Shown: positions 18,051 to 25,649 of the stretch, piece by piece
Layout of the letters: each line of letters begins with the position of its first letter
Position numbering within the stretch: the stretch's first letter is position 1
Source of the DNA: UTCHB3 sp008363265
GTDB taxonomy: Bacteria; Bacteroidota; Ignavibacteria; Ignavibacteriales; Ignavibacteriaceae
Assembly: GCA_045863055.1 (NCBI GenBank)
Contig: BTUW01000018.1
Span: 1 to 64,000 of the forward strand
Reading direction: 5' to 3'
DNA length: 64,000 nucleotides
The notes under the pieces: model-generated
What the model saw: only the letters and a program-made list of their open reading frames with translations
Told to the model about the DNA's origin: nothing
Databases searched by the model: none
Program-made: the position numbers and the translations under genes

Positions 18051-19171
18051 GTAAATGGATCCTGATAATCGCCGGAGAAGCGAGCGGTGACCTGCATGGC
18101 GCCTCGCTCGTGAAAGCATTGAAGGCGCAGGATCCCGGACTCGAACTGTTCGGAGTTGGCGGGGAGAAAATGAAAGCAGAGGGATTTGAGGCTCTTTTCC
18201 ACATCAACCAGATGGCCTTCCTTGGCTTTGTTGAAGTGGTGAAGCATCTTCCTTACATCCTTAAAGTGCAGAAAGCACTTATCGATGAGGCGCTTAAAAG
18301 GGGGGTAAAAACGGTTGTTCTTGTCGACTATCCCGGTTTCAATCTGAACATTGCAAAAAAGTTCAAGAAGTTTGGAATCAGGGTTGTTTACTACATCGCC
18401 CCGCAGGTCTGGGCATGGGGTCAGGGAAGAGTGAAGAAACTGAAGGAAAGAACTGACATAGTACTATCGGTTTTTCCTTTCGAAGAGAAATTTTTCAAAG
18501 AGCACGGGGTAAATGTCCGGTTTGTCGGAAATCCCCTTGCCGAGAGGATCTCGGGATATGAATTCATGCCGGAGGCTGAATTCAGAGCGAAGTGGGGACT
18601 TGATCCTGAAAAGAAGATACTGGCAGTTTTACCCGGCAGCAGAAAGCATGAAGTTGAACTGCTGCTGAAGCCGGCACTTGAAGCGGCGGAAATACTTGAA
18701 AAAGAGTTCGGTTTTAAGACGGTCGTTGGATGCGCCGACACTATCAGCGAAGAATTCATCAGGAGTATTAAACCGGGTGGTTACAAACTGATAAAAGGGT
18801 ATCAGTTCGAGATCAAGAAATATGCTGATTTCGGTATTGTAAAGTCAGGGACCTCAACGATGGAGGCAGCACTTCTTGATATGCCGCTGGTGATAATTTA
18901 CAAGACCTCGGCGCTTACATATAATATCGGGAAGAGGCTGATAAAGATCGGTAACCTCGGTATGGTGAACATTATAGCTGAAGAAACCATCGCACCTGAG
19001 TTGATCCAGGACGAAGTGACAGGTGAAAAAATTGCGGCAACCGCATTAAAAATTTTGAGTGATCCGTCACTCTTAAAAAAGCAGACTGACGGTTTCGCGA
19101 GAATAAAAGAGAATCTCGGGAAACACAAGGCTTCAGCCACCGCGGCAAAGGTGATACTCAGTGAAACTTAG
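18047..19171 (+). CDS. lpxB: Lipid-A-disaccharide synthase
   Basis: 374 residues from TTG 18047. LpxB is a GT19 glycosyltransferase that joins UDP-2,3-diacylglucosamine and lipid X to make lipid A disaccharide at the inner membrane. Recognised from IIAGEASGDLHGASLV at the N-terminus, LFGVGGEKMKAEGF, YYIAPQVWAWGQGRVKKL, VLPGSRKHEV (about residue 200) and SGTSTMEAALLDMPLVIIYK near residue 270, all in the expected order and full length. The start overlaps the preceding stop (4 bp), and its own end overlaps the acyltransferase start by 11 bp. Translation of the cluster is thus coupled. Confidence 0.97.
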   Translation: MSKWILIIAGEASGDLHGASLVKALKAQDPGLELFGVGGEKMKAEGFEALFHINQMAFLGFVEVVKHLPYILKVQKALIDEALKRGVKTVVLVDYPGFNLNIAKKFKKFGIRVVYYIAPQVWAWGQGRVKKLKERTDIVLSVFPFEEKFFKEHGVNVRFVGNPLAERISGYEFMPEAEFRAKWGLDPEKKILAVLPGSRKHEVELLLKPALEAAEILEKEFGFKTVVGCADTISEEFIRSIKPGGYKLIKGYQFEIKKYADFGIVKSGTSTMEAALLDMPLVIIYKTSALTYNIGKRLIKIGNLGMVNIIAEETIAPELIQDEVTGEKIAATALKILSDPSLLKKQTDGFARIKENLGKHKASATAAKVILSET

Positions 19172-19826
19172 CGAAAAGGGGAAAGAACGACTGAGGCACC
19201 TCGGCATAAAAGTTTTGAATCCGCTCCTCTCGTTCGTCTGCGGATCACTGATAAAGAAGGTGATCAACGGTGAAGCAGTTGAAAAACTTGAGAGGGAAGG
19301 AAAGAGATTTGTAGTGGCCTTTTGGCACGGCAAGATGCTGTTCGGCTGGTACCGGTTCAGGAACCGTGGTTTTACAGGACTCACGAGCCAAAGCAAGGAT
19401 GGCGACATCCTCGCTGCGGTGTTGCAGAAGTGGGGTTACAAAGTCGTTAGAGGCTCCAGTTCAAAAGGGGGAAGTGAGGCTCTGAACGAAATAGTTGATG
19501 CCATCAAAAGCGGATCCGGGGTTTGTATAACCCCCGATGGGCCTAAAGGGCCGCCGCATGAAATGAAAGCGGGTGCCGCAGTGGCTGCAAAGAAAGCCGG
19601 TGTACCATTGATCCTGATGGGGATCAGTTACAAGCGGAGATCCCGTTTGAGAAGCTGGGACAGGTTTGAGATACCTCATCCTTTCAGTTTTATAAAGGTT
19701 GCTTACTCGGATCCGATTTATCTTGATCCTGAAATGACCAAAGAGGAACTTGCCGCCCGGATACCCGGAATTCAGAATGAATTTGAACGGGTGCAGATGT
19801 TGGCGGATGAGCCTCTTTTTCAGTAG
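19161..19826 (+). CDS. DUF374-type lysophospholipid acyltransferase family protein
   Basis: 221 residues from GTG 19161, which lies inside the end of lpxB. The core of the family is present: VVAFWHGKMLFGWY (the His of the acyltransferase-like motif), GLTSQSKDGDILAAVL, VRGSSSKGGSEAL, and VCITPDGPKGPPHEMKAGAA. Family knowledge: DUF374 proteins are distant relatives of lysophospholipid and lipid A acyltransferases and often lie beside lpx genes. In many Bacteroidota and relatives they are candidates for a late lipid A acylation or for modification steps. Position between lpxB and lpxK supports a lipid A role; the actual acyl acceptor is unknown. A 7-bp repeat array starts at the base right after its stop. 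Confidence 0.9.
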   Translation: MKLSEKGKERLRHLGIKVLNPLLSFVCGSLIKKVINGEAVEKLEREGKRFVVAFWHGKMLFGWYRFRNRGFTGLTSQSKDGDILAAVLQKWGYKVVRGSSSKGGSEALNEIVDAIKSGSGVCITPDGPKGPPHEMKAGAAVAAKKAGVPLILMGISYKRRSRLRSWDRFEIPHPFSFIKVAYSDPIYLDPEMTKEELAARIPGIQNEFERVQMLADEPLFQ

Positions 19827-19945
19827 CGAGAGATCAGTAGTGAGAGGTGAGTGGTGAGTAGAGAGAAATCAGTAATTAGAGGTGAGTGGTTGGTGTTGAC
19901 TAATGAGATTCAGAGTCCTCGCTACTCACTACTCGCCACTGAAAA
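19827..19945. repeat. Array of 17 contiguous degenerate 7-bp units
   Basis: Starting at the base after the acyltransferase TAG, the spacer reads in perfect 7-bp phase: CGAGAGA, TCAGTAG, TGAGAGG, TGAGTGG, TGAGTAG, AGAGAAA, TCAGTAA, TTAGAGG, TGAGTGG, TTGGTGT, TGACTAA, TGAGATT, then CAGAGTC, CTCGCTA, CTCACTA, CTCGCCA, CTGAAAA. The last units are the reverse complement of the first kind (CTCACTA vs TAGTGAG), so the array can fold: GTAGCGAG (19823-19830) pairs with CTCGCTAC (19918-19925). It fills nearly the whole gap before lpxK. Confidence 0.9.
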
Positions 19946-19954
19946 AGGAAATAA

Positions 19955-21028
19955 ATGAAATCCCTTGATCTGTTAAGAGTATTGATGCTTCCCCTGGTTC
20001 CGGTGTACGCGCTGGTTACCTGGGTGAGGAATATGCTCTTTGACAGCGGGATATTCAAGAGTGAAAAGGTGGGCAGGCCCGTGGTTTCCGTTGGGAATCT
20101 TACGGTTGGCGGTTCAGGAAAGACACCGCTGGTGATATTTCTTGCTGAACTTTTCAAGAAGGCCGGTTTAAATCCCGGAGTGGTCAGCAGGGGGTACGGA
20201 AGATCAACAAGAGGATATTTGCTCGTAGCCGATAAAACCGGTGTGCTGAAAACTCCGGAAGAGAGCGGAGATGAAATTTACCAAACCGCTGTTGAGTGCG
20301 CGATCCCGGCAGCTGTTGGTGAAAAAAGGGTTGAGGCTGCGACCAAACTTATCGTAGCGACAGGAGTGGGCAGCATTATCCTCGATGACGCTTATCAGCA
20401 CAGGTGGATCGCGCGGGATGTGAATCTTCTGATAATTGCTCAAAGGTTTCTTGTGGATGAGAATCCGTTAAGAAGAACCCTCTTCCCGACAGGGAACCTG
20501 CGTGAACCGTTCAGAAGGGCCAGAAGGGCCGACGCGGTGATAATCAACCGGAAGTTCACCGAAAAGAAGGTGATCCCTGAGGGGCTGATGCAACACTTCC
20601 GTGACAAGAAGATATTCAATGCGTTCTATGAGCCGCTTTATTTTGTTGACATTAAAACGGGGAAGCATTACGAACCGGGGGATTTTACCGGGCAGAAAAG
20701 TCTTTGTGTAGGTGGGATCGCGAATCCCCACTCATTCTTCAGCGCTCTTGAGCAGCTTAAGATAAACACAGAGAACAAAATGATATTTATTGACCATAAA
20801 GCGTACACCGTTAAGGAAGTGGAGAAGATCAGAAAGATGTTCTACTCCACAAACGCTTTTTCGGTCGTTACAACACAGAAAGATGCGGTTAAGCTCGCCG
20901 GGTTTTCCCGCGAACTGGACGACATCGACATTTATTATCTCAAGATCCGCTTAAGGCTTGATGAAGAAGAAGAATTTGAACAGTTTATTCTGAACAAGAT
21001 AAAAGCGACAACCAAAAAAACATCCTAA
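19955..21028 (+). CDS. lpxK: Tetraacyldisaccharide 4'-kinase
   Basis: 357 residues. LpxK phosphorylates the 4' position of the lipid A disaccharide made by LpxB, using ATP at the inner-membrane face. Seen: N-terminal amphipathic/hydrophobic helix (LRVLMLPLVPVYALVTWVRN), RPVVSVGNLTVGGSGKTP with Walker A at 51-58, VVSRGYGRSTRGY, SGDEIYQTAVEC, ILDDAYQHRWIARDVNLLII, and PTGNLREPFRRARRADAVI, all in family order. The ATG has GAAAAAGGAAAT upstream. It is separated from the upstream lpxB cluster only by the 7-bp repeat array, so the heptads sit inside what may be one lipid A transcription unit or at the border of two. Confidence 0.96.
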   Translation: MKSLDLLRVLMLPLVPVYALVTWVRNMLFDSGIFKSEKVGRPVVSVGNLTVGGSGKTPLVIFLAELFKKAGLNPGVVSRGYGRSTRGYLLVADKTGVLKTPEESGDEIYQTAVECAIPAAVGEKRVEAATKLIVATGVGSIILDDAYQHRWIARDVNLLIIAQRFLVDENPLRRTLFPTGNLREPFRRARRADAVIINRKFTEKKVIPEGLMQHFRDKKIFNAFYEPLYFVDIKTGKHYEPGDFTGQKSLCVGGIANPHSFFSALEQLKINTENKMIFIDHKAYTVKEVEKIRKMFYSTNAFSVVTTQKDAVKLAGFSRELDDIDIYYLKIRLRLDEEEEFEQFILNKIKATTKKTS

Positions 21029-21044
21029 AACAGGAGGATTCGAA

Positions 21045-23816
21045 ATGGCTAAAAAAGACATAAAATATGTCTATTTCTTCGGCGGTAAAAAGGCCGAAGG
21101 AGATGCTAAAATGAAAAATCTTCTGGGCGGTAAAGGTGCCAACCTTGCCGAAATGGTTAACATGGGCCTCCCCGTTCCCGCGGGTTTCACCATAACCACA
21201 GAAGTATGTACCTATTTTTATGCTAACGGAAGACAGTATCCTAAGCAGCTCGCCAAACAGGTAAAAGAAGCCATCAAACAGATGGAAGCAGTAATGGGCA
21301 AGAAATTCGGCGATCCGAAAGATCCCCTTCTTCTTTCAGTCCGTTCAGGTGCCAGAGCTTCGATGCCCGGTATGATGGACACCGTTCTCAACCTTGGCCT
21401 CAACGACAAAGCCGCTGAAGCCCTCGTTGCAGCCACAGGCAACCCAAGATTCGTTTACGATTCATACAGAAGATTCGTTCAGATGTATGGTGATGTGGTG
21501 CTCGATCTGAAACCAAAGGATAAAAAGGACCACGATCCGTTCGAAGTTATCATCGATGCCAAGAAAAAAGCCAAAGGCGTTGAGTTCGATACCGATCTTA
21601 CAGCCGAAGATCTTAAGGAGCTCGTTGGCGAGTTCAAAGCCGCCATTAAAGAACAAACCGGTCACGACTTCCCCGATGATCCTGAAGAGCAGCTCTGGGG
21701 TTCAGTTGGTGCCGTGTTCAACTCATGGATGAACGAAAGAGCCATAGTTTACAGAAAGCTCAACAACATCCCTGAAGCATGGGGAACCGCTGTTAACGTA
21801 CAGGCAATGGTATTCGGTAACATGGGCGACGACTCAGGTACCGGTGTTGCCTTCACCCGTGACCCTGCAACAGGCGAGAACGTTTTCTACGGTGAATACC
21901 TCTTCAACGCCCAGGGCGAAGATGTGGTTGCCGGTATCAGAACACCGCACCCGATCAGCAAACTCGCTGAAGAAGCTCCGAAAATGTACAAAGAGCTCGA
22001 TGCCATCCGTCATAAACTCGAAAAAGAGTACAAAGACATGCTCGATGTTGAATTCACAATTCAGCAGGGCAAACTCTGGATGCTACAGTGCCGTGTCGGT
22101 AAGAGAACCGGTCTTGCCGCTGTAAGAAACGCCGTTGAAATGTTCAACGAAGGGCTCATCGACAAGAAGACCGCCCTCATGCGCGTTGAACCTAACCAGC
22201 TCAATCAGCTTTTAAGACCTATCTTCGATCTCGATGAGAAGAGAAAACTTATCGCTGATGGCAAACTGATGGCCAAAGGCCTCAACGCCGGTCCCGGTGC
22301 TGCCACAGGTAAAGTTGCTTTCTCCGCTCATGATGCTGAAGAAATGGCAAAAACAGGCGAGCCTGTTATCCTTGTGAGAATTGAAACCTCACCAGAAGAT
22401 ATCAAAGGTATGAACGCCGCTGAAGGTATCCTTACTGCCCGTGGCGGTATGACCTCACACGCCGCTCTCGTTGCCCGTCAGATGGGCAAGGTTTGCGTTG
22501 CCGGTTGCGGAAAACTCCTTATCGACTACAACGCCGGTACAATGAAAGTTGAGAACAGACCTGAGTTCCTCGTTAAGGAAGGCGACTATATCTCGATCGA
22601 CGGTACCACGGGTGAAGTTATCCTCGGTAAGATCGAAACCAAACCTTCAGAAGTTATCGAAGTGCTTCTCAACAAGACGAGAAAACCTGAAGATTCACCG
22701 ATGTTCCAGATCTACAACACCCTGATGACATGGGCTGACGAGTTCAGAAAAATGAACATCAGAACCAACGCCGATCAGCCTGATCAGGCTTCGAACGCCA
22801 TTCAGTTCGGTGCTGAAGGTATCGGTCTTTGCCGTACAGAGCACATGTTCTTCGGTGAGAACAAGATCAAATCGATGAGAAAGATGATCCTTTCGGATAC
22901 CCAGGAAGAAAGAAAAGCGGCTCTCGCAGAGCTTCTCCCCCTCCAGAGGGAAGATTTCGCCGGTATCTTCAAGGCAATGAAAGGTTACCCTGTAACCGTA
23001 AGAACCCTCGATCCGCCGCTTCATGAGTTCCTCCCGACCAAGGATGCCGAGATCAAGGAACTTGCTGCTGAATTCGGTGTTCCTGTAAAGAAGATCAAAG
23101 ATCAGATCGCGAACATGCACGAAATGAATCCTATGCTCGGATTCAGAGGCTGCCGTCTTGGTGTTGAATACCCCGAGATCACAGAAATGCAGGCCCGTGC
23201 CATTCTGGAAGCTGCAGTTCAGGTTAAGAAAGAAGGCTTCGAGGTTAAACCTGAGATCATGATCCCTCTCGTAGGACATGTGAACGAATTAAAGGCACAG
23301 GAAGCTCTCGTAAGAAAGACAGCCGAAGATGTATTCGCCGAGGCAGGCATCCGTGTCGACTACCTTGTTGGTACCATGATCGAGCTCCCAAGAGCCGCCC
23401 TCGTGGCTGACAAGATCGCCACCGTTGCCGAGTTTTTCAGCTTCGGTACAAACGATCTTACACAGACCACCTTCGGTCTTTCGAGAGACGATGCCGGTAA
23501 ATTCCTACCTAACTATGTTGCGAAAGAGATCCTCCCGGCGGATCCGTTCGAGACCATAGATCAGGAAGGCGTTGGCCAGCTCGTAGAGATCGGTGTTGAA
23601 AGAGGCAGAAGCACAAGACCAAAACTTAAAGTGGGTATCTGTGGCGAGCACGGCGGTGAGCCTGCTTCAGTGGAATTCTGCTACAGAACAGGTCTTGACT
23701 ATGTGAGCTGCTCACCGTTCAGAGTTCCGATCGCGAGACTTGCAGCCGCTCAGGCAGCACTTCGCGAAAAACTCGCTAAAGACGCAAAGAAAAAAGAAAA
23801 GAAAAAATCCAAATAA
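21045..23816 (+). CDS. ppdK: Pyruvate, phosphate dikinase
   Basis: 923 residues. It interconverts pyruvate + ATP + phosphate and PEP + AMP + PPi. The N-terminal ATP-grasp domain begins VYFFGGKKAEGDAKMKNLLG and GGKGANLAEMVNMGLPVPAGF. The phosphohistidine domain has GGMTSHAALVARQMGK with catalytic His472. The C-terminal TIM barrel has GLCRTEHMFF, FSFGTNDLTQTTFGLSRDDA and VGICGEHGGEPASV with the catalytic Cys866. Length and domain order match the bacterial enzyme. A good AGGAGG (21031-21036) precedes the ATG. The C-terminus is a lysine-rich tail (about 12 residues) beyond the usual end. It is probably reversible here, serving either gluconeogenesis or PPi-linked glycolysis. Confidence 0.98.
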   Translation: MAKKDIKYVYFFGGKKAEGDAKMKNLLGGKGANLAEMVNMGLPVPAGFTITTEVCTYFYANGRQYPKQLAKQVKEAIKQMEAVMGKKFGDPKDPLLLSVRSGARASMPGMMDTVLNLGLNDKAAEALVAATGNPRFVYDSYRRFVQMYGDVVLDLKPKDKKDHDPFEVIIDAKKKAKGVEFDTDLTAEDLKELVGEFKAAIKEQTGHDFPDDPEEQLWGSVGAVFNSWMNERAIVYRKLNNIPEAWGTAVNVQAMVFGNMGDDSGTGVAFTRDPATGENVFYGEYLFNAQGEDVVAGIRTPHPISKLAEEAPKMYKELDAIRHKLEKEYKDMLDVEFTIQQGKLWMLQCRVGKRTGLAAVRNAVEMFNEGLIDKKTALMRVEPNQLNQLLRPIFDLDEKRKLIADGKLMAKGLNAGPGAATGKVAFSAHDAEEMAKTGEPVILVRIETSPEDIKGMNAAEGILTARGGMTSHAALVARQMGKVCVAGCGKLLIDYNAGTMKVENRPEFLVKEGDYISIDGTTGEVILGKIETKPSEVIEVLLNKTRKPEDSPMFQIYNTLMTWADEFRKMNIRTNADQPDQASNAIQFGAEGIGLCRTEHMFFGENKIKSMRKMILSDTQEERKAALAELLPLQREDFAGIFKAMKGYPVTVRTLDPPLHEFLPTKDAEIKELAAEFGVPVKKIKDQIANMHEMNPMLGFRGCRLGVEYPEITEMQARAILEAAVQVKKEGFEVKPEIMIPLVGHVNELKAQEALVRKTAEDVFAEAGIRVDYLVGTMIELPRAALVADKIATVAEFFSFGTNDLTQTTFGLSRDDAGKFLPNYVAKEILPADPFETIDQEGVGQLVEIGVERGRSTRPKLKVGICGEHGGEPASVEFCYRTGLDYVSCSPFRVPIARLAAAQAALREKLAKDAKKKEKKKSK

Positions 23817-23862
23817 CAACCGGGTCGTTTTGTCAGAACGGCCGGAGCGTGATTATTCATGT

Positions 23863-23885
23863 CCGCGGCGGGGGTTCCGCCGCGG
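23863..23885 (+). terminator. GC-rich hairpin after ppdK (weak terminator candidate)
   Basis: CCGCGGCGG (23863-23871), loop GGGTT, CCGCCGCGG (23877-23885). Perfect 9-bp stem between ppdK and queA. No good T-run follows, so intrinsic termination would be weak; it might instead protect a 3' end. Confidence 0.5.
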
Positions 23886-23928
23886 GCAGCTTTAACTCAG
23901 CTCCTTAAATGACACGAGGTAACAATTA

Positions 23929-24963
23929 ATGAAATTATCTGATTTCAATTACAATCTCCCCAAAGGACAAATAGCGAAATACCCTTACCAAAAGAGGGAT
24001 GACGCCCGGCTGATGGTTCTTAACAGGGAGACCAAAGGGATAGAACACAGGCAATTCAGGGATGTTGTTGACATCCTGAACAAGGGTGATATCCTGGTTG
24101 TAAACGAGTCAAGGGTTTTCCAGGCAAGACTTATCGGGAACAAAGAAAAGACCCAGGCAAAGATCGAGGTCTTCCTTCTCAGGGAGCTCAACTCGAAAGA
24201 GGCGATCTGGGATGTTATCGTTGATCCCGCCCGCAAGGTAAGGATCGGTAACAAGATCTACTTCTCCGACGATCTCTGGTGTGAAGTTATCGACAACACC
24301 ACTTCCCGTGGAAGAACCGTAAAGTTCAATCAGATCGGGAACATCTACCGCGCGGTGGAGAATATCGGTTTAACGCCGCTTCCTCCTTATATCAAGAGGA
24401 ACGCCGAGCCGCAGGACAAGGAATACTATCAGACCGTTTACGCCCGAGTGGACGGATCGGTCGCCGCTCCGACAGCAGGCCTCCATTTCACTCCCGAGCT
24501 AATGGACGCGCTCAAGAAAAAAGGTGTGATCGTTGTCCCGATAATTCTGCACATCGGTCTCGGAACATTCAGACAGGTTGAAGTTGAAGACCTCACGAAA
24601 CACAGAATGGATTCGGAATACTATGAGATCACATCCTCCGCAGCCGAGCAGATCAATAAGGCTCTTGAGGCGGGAGGGAAGCTGACAGCCGTTGGTACAA
24701 GTACCGTAAGGGCTTTGGAGTCGAGCGTCACCGCTGAAGGCTTTATCAGGTCTCAGAAAGGGTGGACCGACAAGTTCATCTATCCTTCATACGGGTTCAG
24801 GATAGTAAAACAGATGATAACCAATTTCCATATGCCGCAGTCGACCCTCATCATGATGGTTTCAGCATTTGCCGATACCGACCTTGTTATGAAGGCCTAC
24901 AAGACCGCGGTTAAGGAAAACTACAAATTCCTCAGCTACGGTGACGCAATGATGGTATTATGA
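23929..24963 (+). CDS. queA: S-adenosylmethionine:tRNA ribosyltransferase-isomerase
   Basis: 344 residues. QueA transfers the ribosyl moiety of SAM to 7-aminomethyl-7-deazaguanine at tRNA position 34, making epoxyqueuosine. Seen: MKLSDFNYNLPKGQIAKYP at the start, RDDARLMVLNR, FRDVVDILNKGDILVVNESRV, PLPPYIKR, YQTVYARVDGSVAAPTAGLHFT, HIGLGTFRQVEVEDLTKH and TNFHMPQSTLIMMVSAFA, all characteristic. AGGTAAC precedes the ATG. Its stop overlaps the ispD start (ATGA), giving coupled translation. Confidence 0.98.
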   Translation: MKLSDFNYNLPKGQIAKYPYQKRDDARLMVLNRETKGIEHRQFRDVVDILNKGDILVVNESRVFQARLIGNKEKTQAKIEVFLLRELNSKEAIWDVIVDPARKVRIGNKIYFSDDLWCEVIDNTTSRGRTVKFNQIGNIYRAVENIGLTPLPPYIKRNAEPQDKEYYQTVYARVDGSVAAPTAGLHFTPELMDALKKKGVIVVPIILHIGLGTFRQVEVEDLTKHRMDSEYYEITSSAAEQINKALEAGGKLTAVGTSTVRALESSVTAEGFIRSQKGWTDKFIYPSYGFRIVKQMITNFHMPQSTLIMMVSAFADTDLVMKAYKTAVKENYKFLSYGDAMMVL

Positions 24964-25649
24964 GAACCGTTGCCATAATTCCCGCTGCCGGTTCCGGTTC
25001 CAGGATCGGTGGTGATGTACCGAAGCAGTTCATGAAGTTTAACGACAGGGAACTGATCGCGTACACACTCGAGGTTTTTCAGAACTCACCCCTGGTGGAT
25101 GAGATAATAGTTGCCACCTCGGGAGCCGGGCATGAGATCATCGATGAGATCAGAAAACGCGAAGGCTTTTCCAAGATCACAAAGATAGTTGAAGGCGGGA
25201 AGGAAAGGCAGGACTCTGTATTCAACGCGCTCAAAGAAGCTGATTTGGCTTTCGACGACCTTGCCGCTGTTCATGACGCGGCAAGGGCGCTCTTGCCTGC
25301 TGATGTGCTCGAAAAAGCGATCAGACATGCCACAGAAAAAGGAAGTGCCCTCGTCTGCATGAATGCCCGTGACACCATCGGCTACATGGAATACACTGAA
25401 CTCGACTATATCGACCGTAGCAAGGTTTACATAGTGCAAACCCCTCAGATATTCCGTTATGGTGAACTGATGGATGCCTTCAAAAAAGCATACGCGGAAA
25501 GATGGTATGGCACCGACGAATCATCGTTGATGCGCCGGGCAGGTTATCCCGTCCACATTTCAGAGGGTTCTGCCCTCAACTTCAAAATAACCACAAAAGA
25601 AGACCTCTCGATCTTCAGCAAACTTATCCCTGACGGTCTTCCTTTTTAA
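24960..25649 (+). CDS. ispD: 2-C-methyl-D-erythritol 4-phosphate cytidylyltransferase
   Basis: 229 residues. IspD makes CDP-ME from MEP and CTP in the non-mevalonate isoprenoid pathway. Seen: IIPAAGSGSRIGGDVPKQFM (CTP-binding loop, residues about 6-25), the KIVEGGKERQDSV motif, VHDAARAL, TPQIFRYGELMDAF and the C-terminal WYGTDESSLMRRAG and KITTKEDL. Full length. The start overlaps the queA stop by 4 bp. The last 26 bp overlap, on the opposite strand, the end of the convergent histidine kinase gene. Confidence 0.97.
   Translation: MRTVAIIPAAGSGSRIGGDVPKQFMKFNDRELIAYTLEVFQNSPLVDEIIVATSGAGHEIIDEIRKREGFSKITKIVEGGKERQDSVFNALKEADLAFDDLAAVHDAARALLPADVLEKAIRHATEKGSALVCMNARDTIGYMEYTELDYIDRSKVYIVQTPQIFRYGELMDAFKKAYAERWYGTDESSLMRRAGYPVHISEGSALNFKITTKEDLSIFSKLIPDGLPF

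Noticed and set aside
19827..19945. CRISPR array
   Set aside because: Units are 7 bp with no spacers and no cas genes nearby; a heptad repeat array, not CRISPR.
22695..23279. 194-codon minus-strand frame inside ppdK
   Set aside because: Antisense shadow of a strongly conserved enzyme; no independent support.
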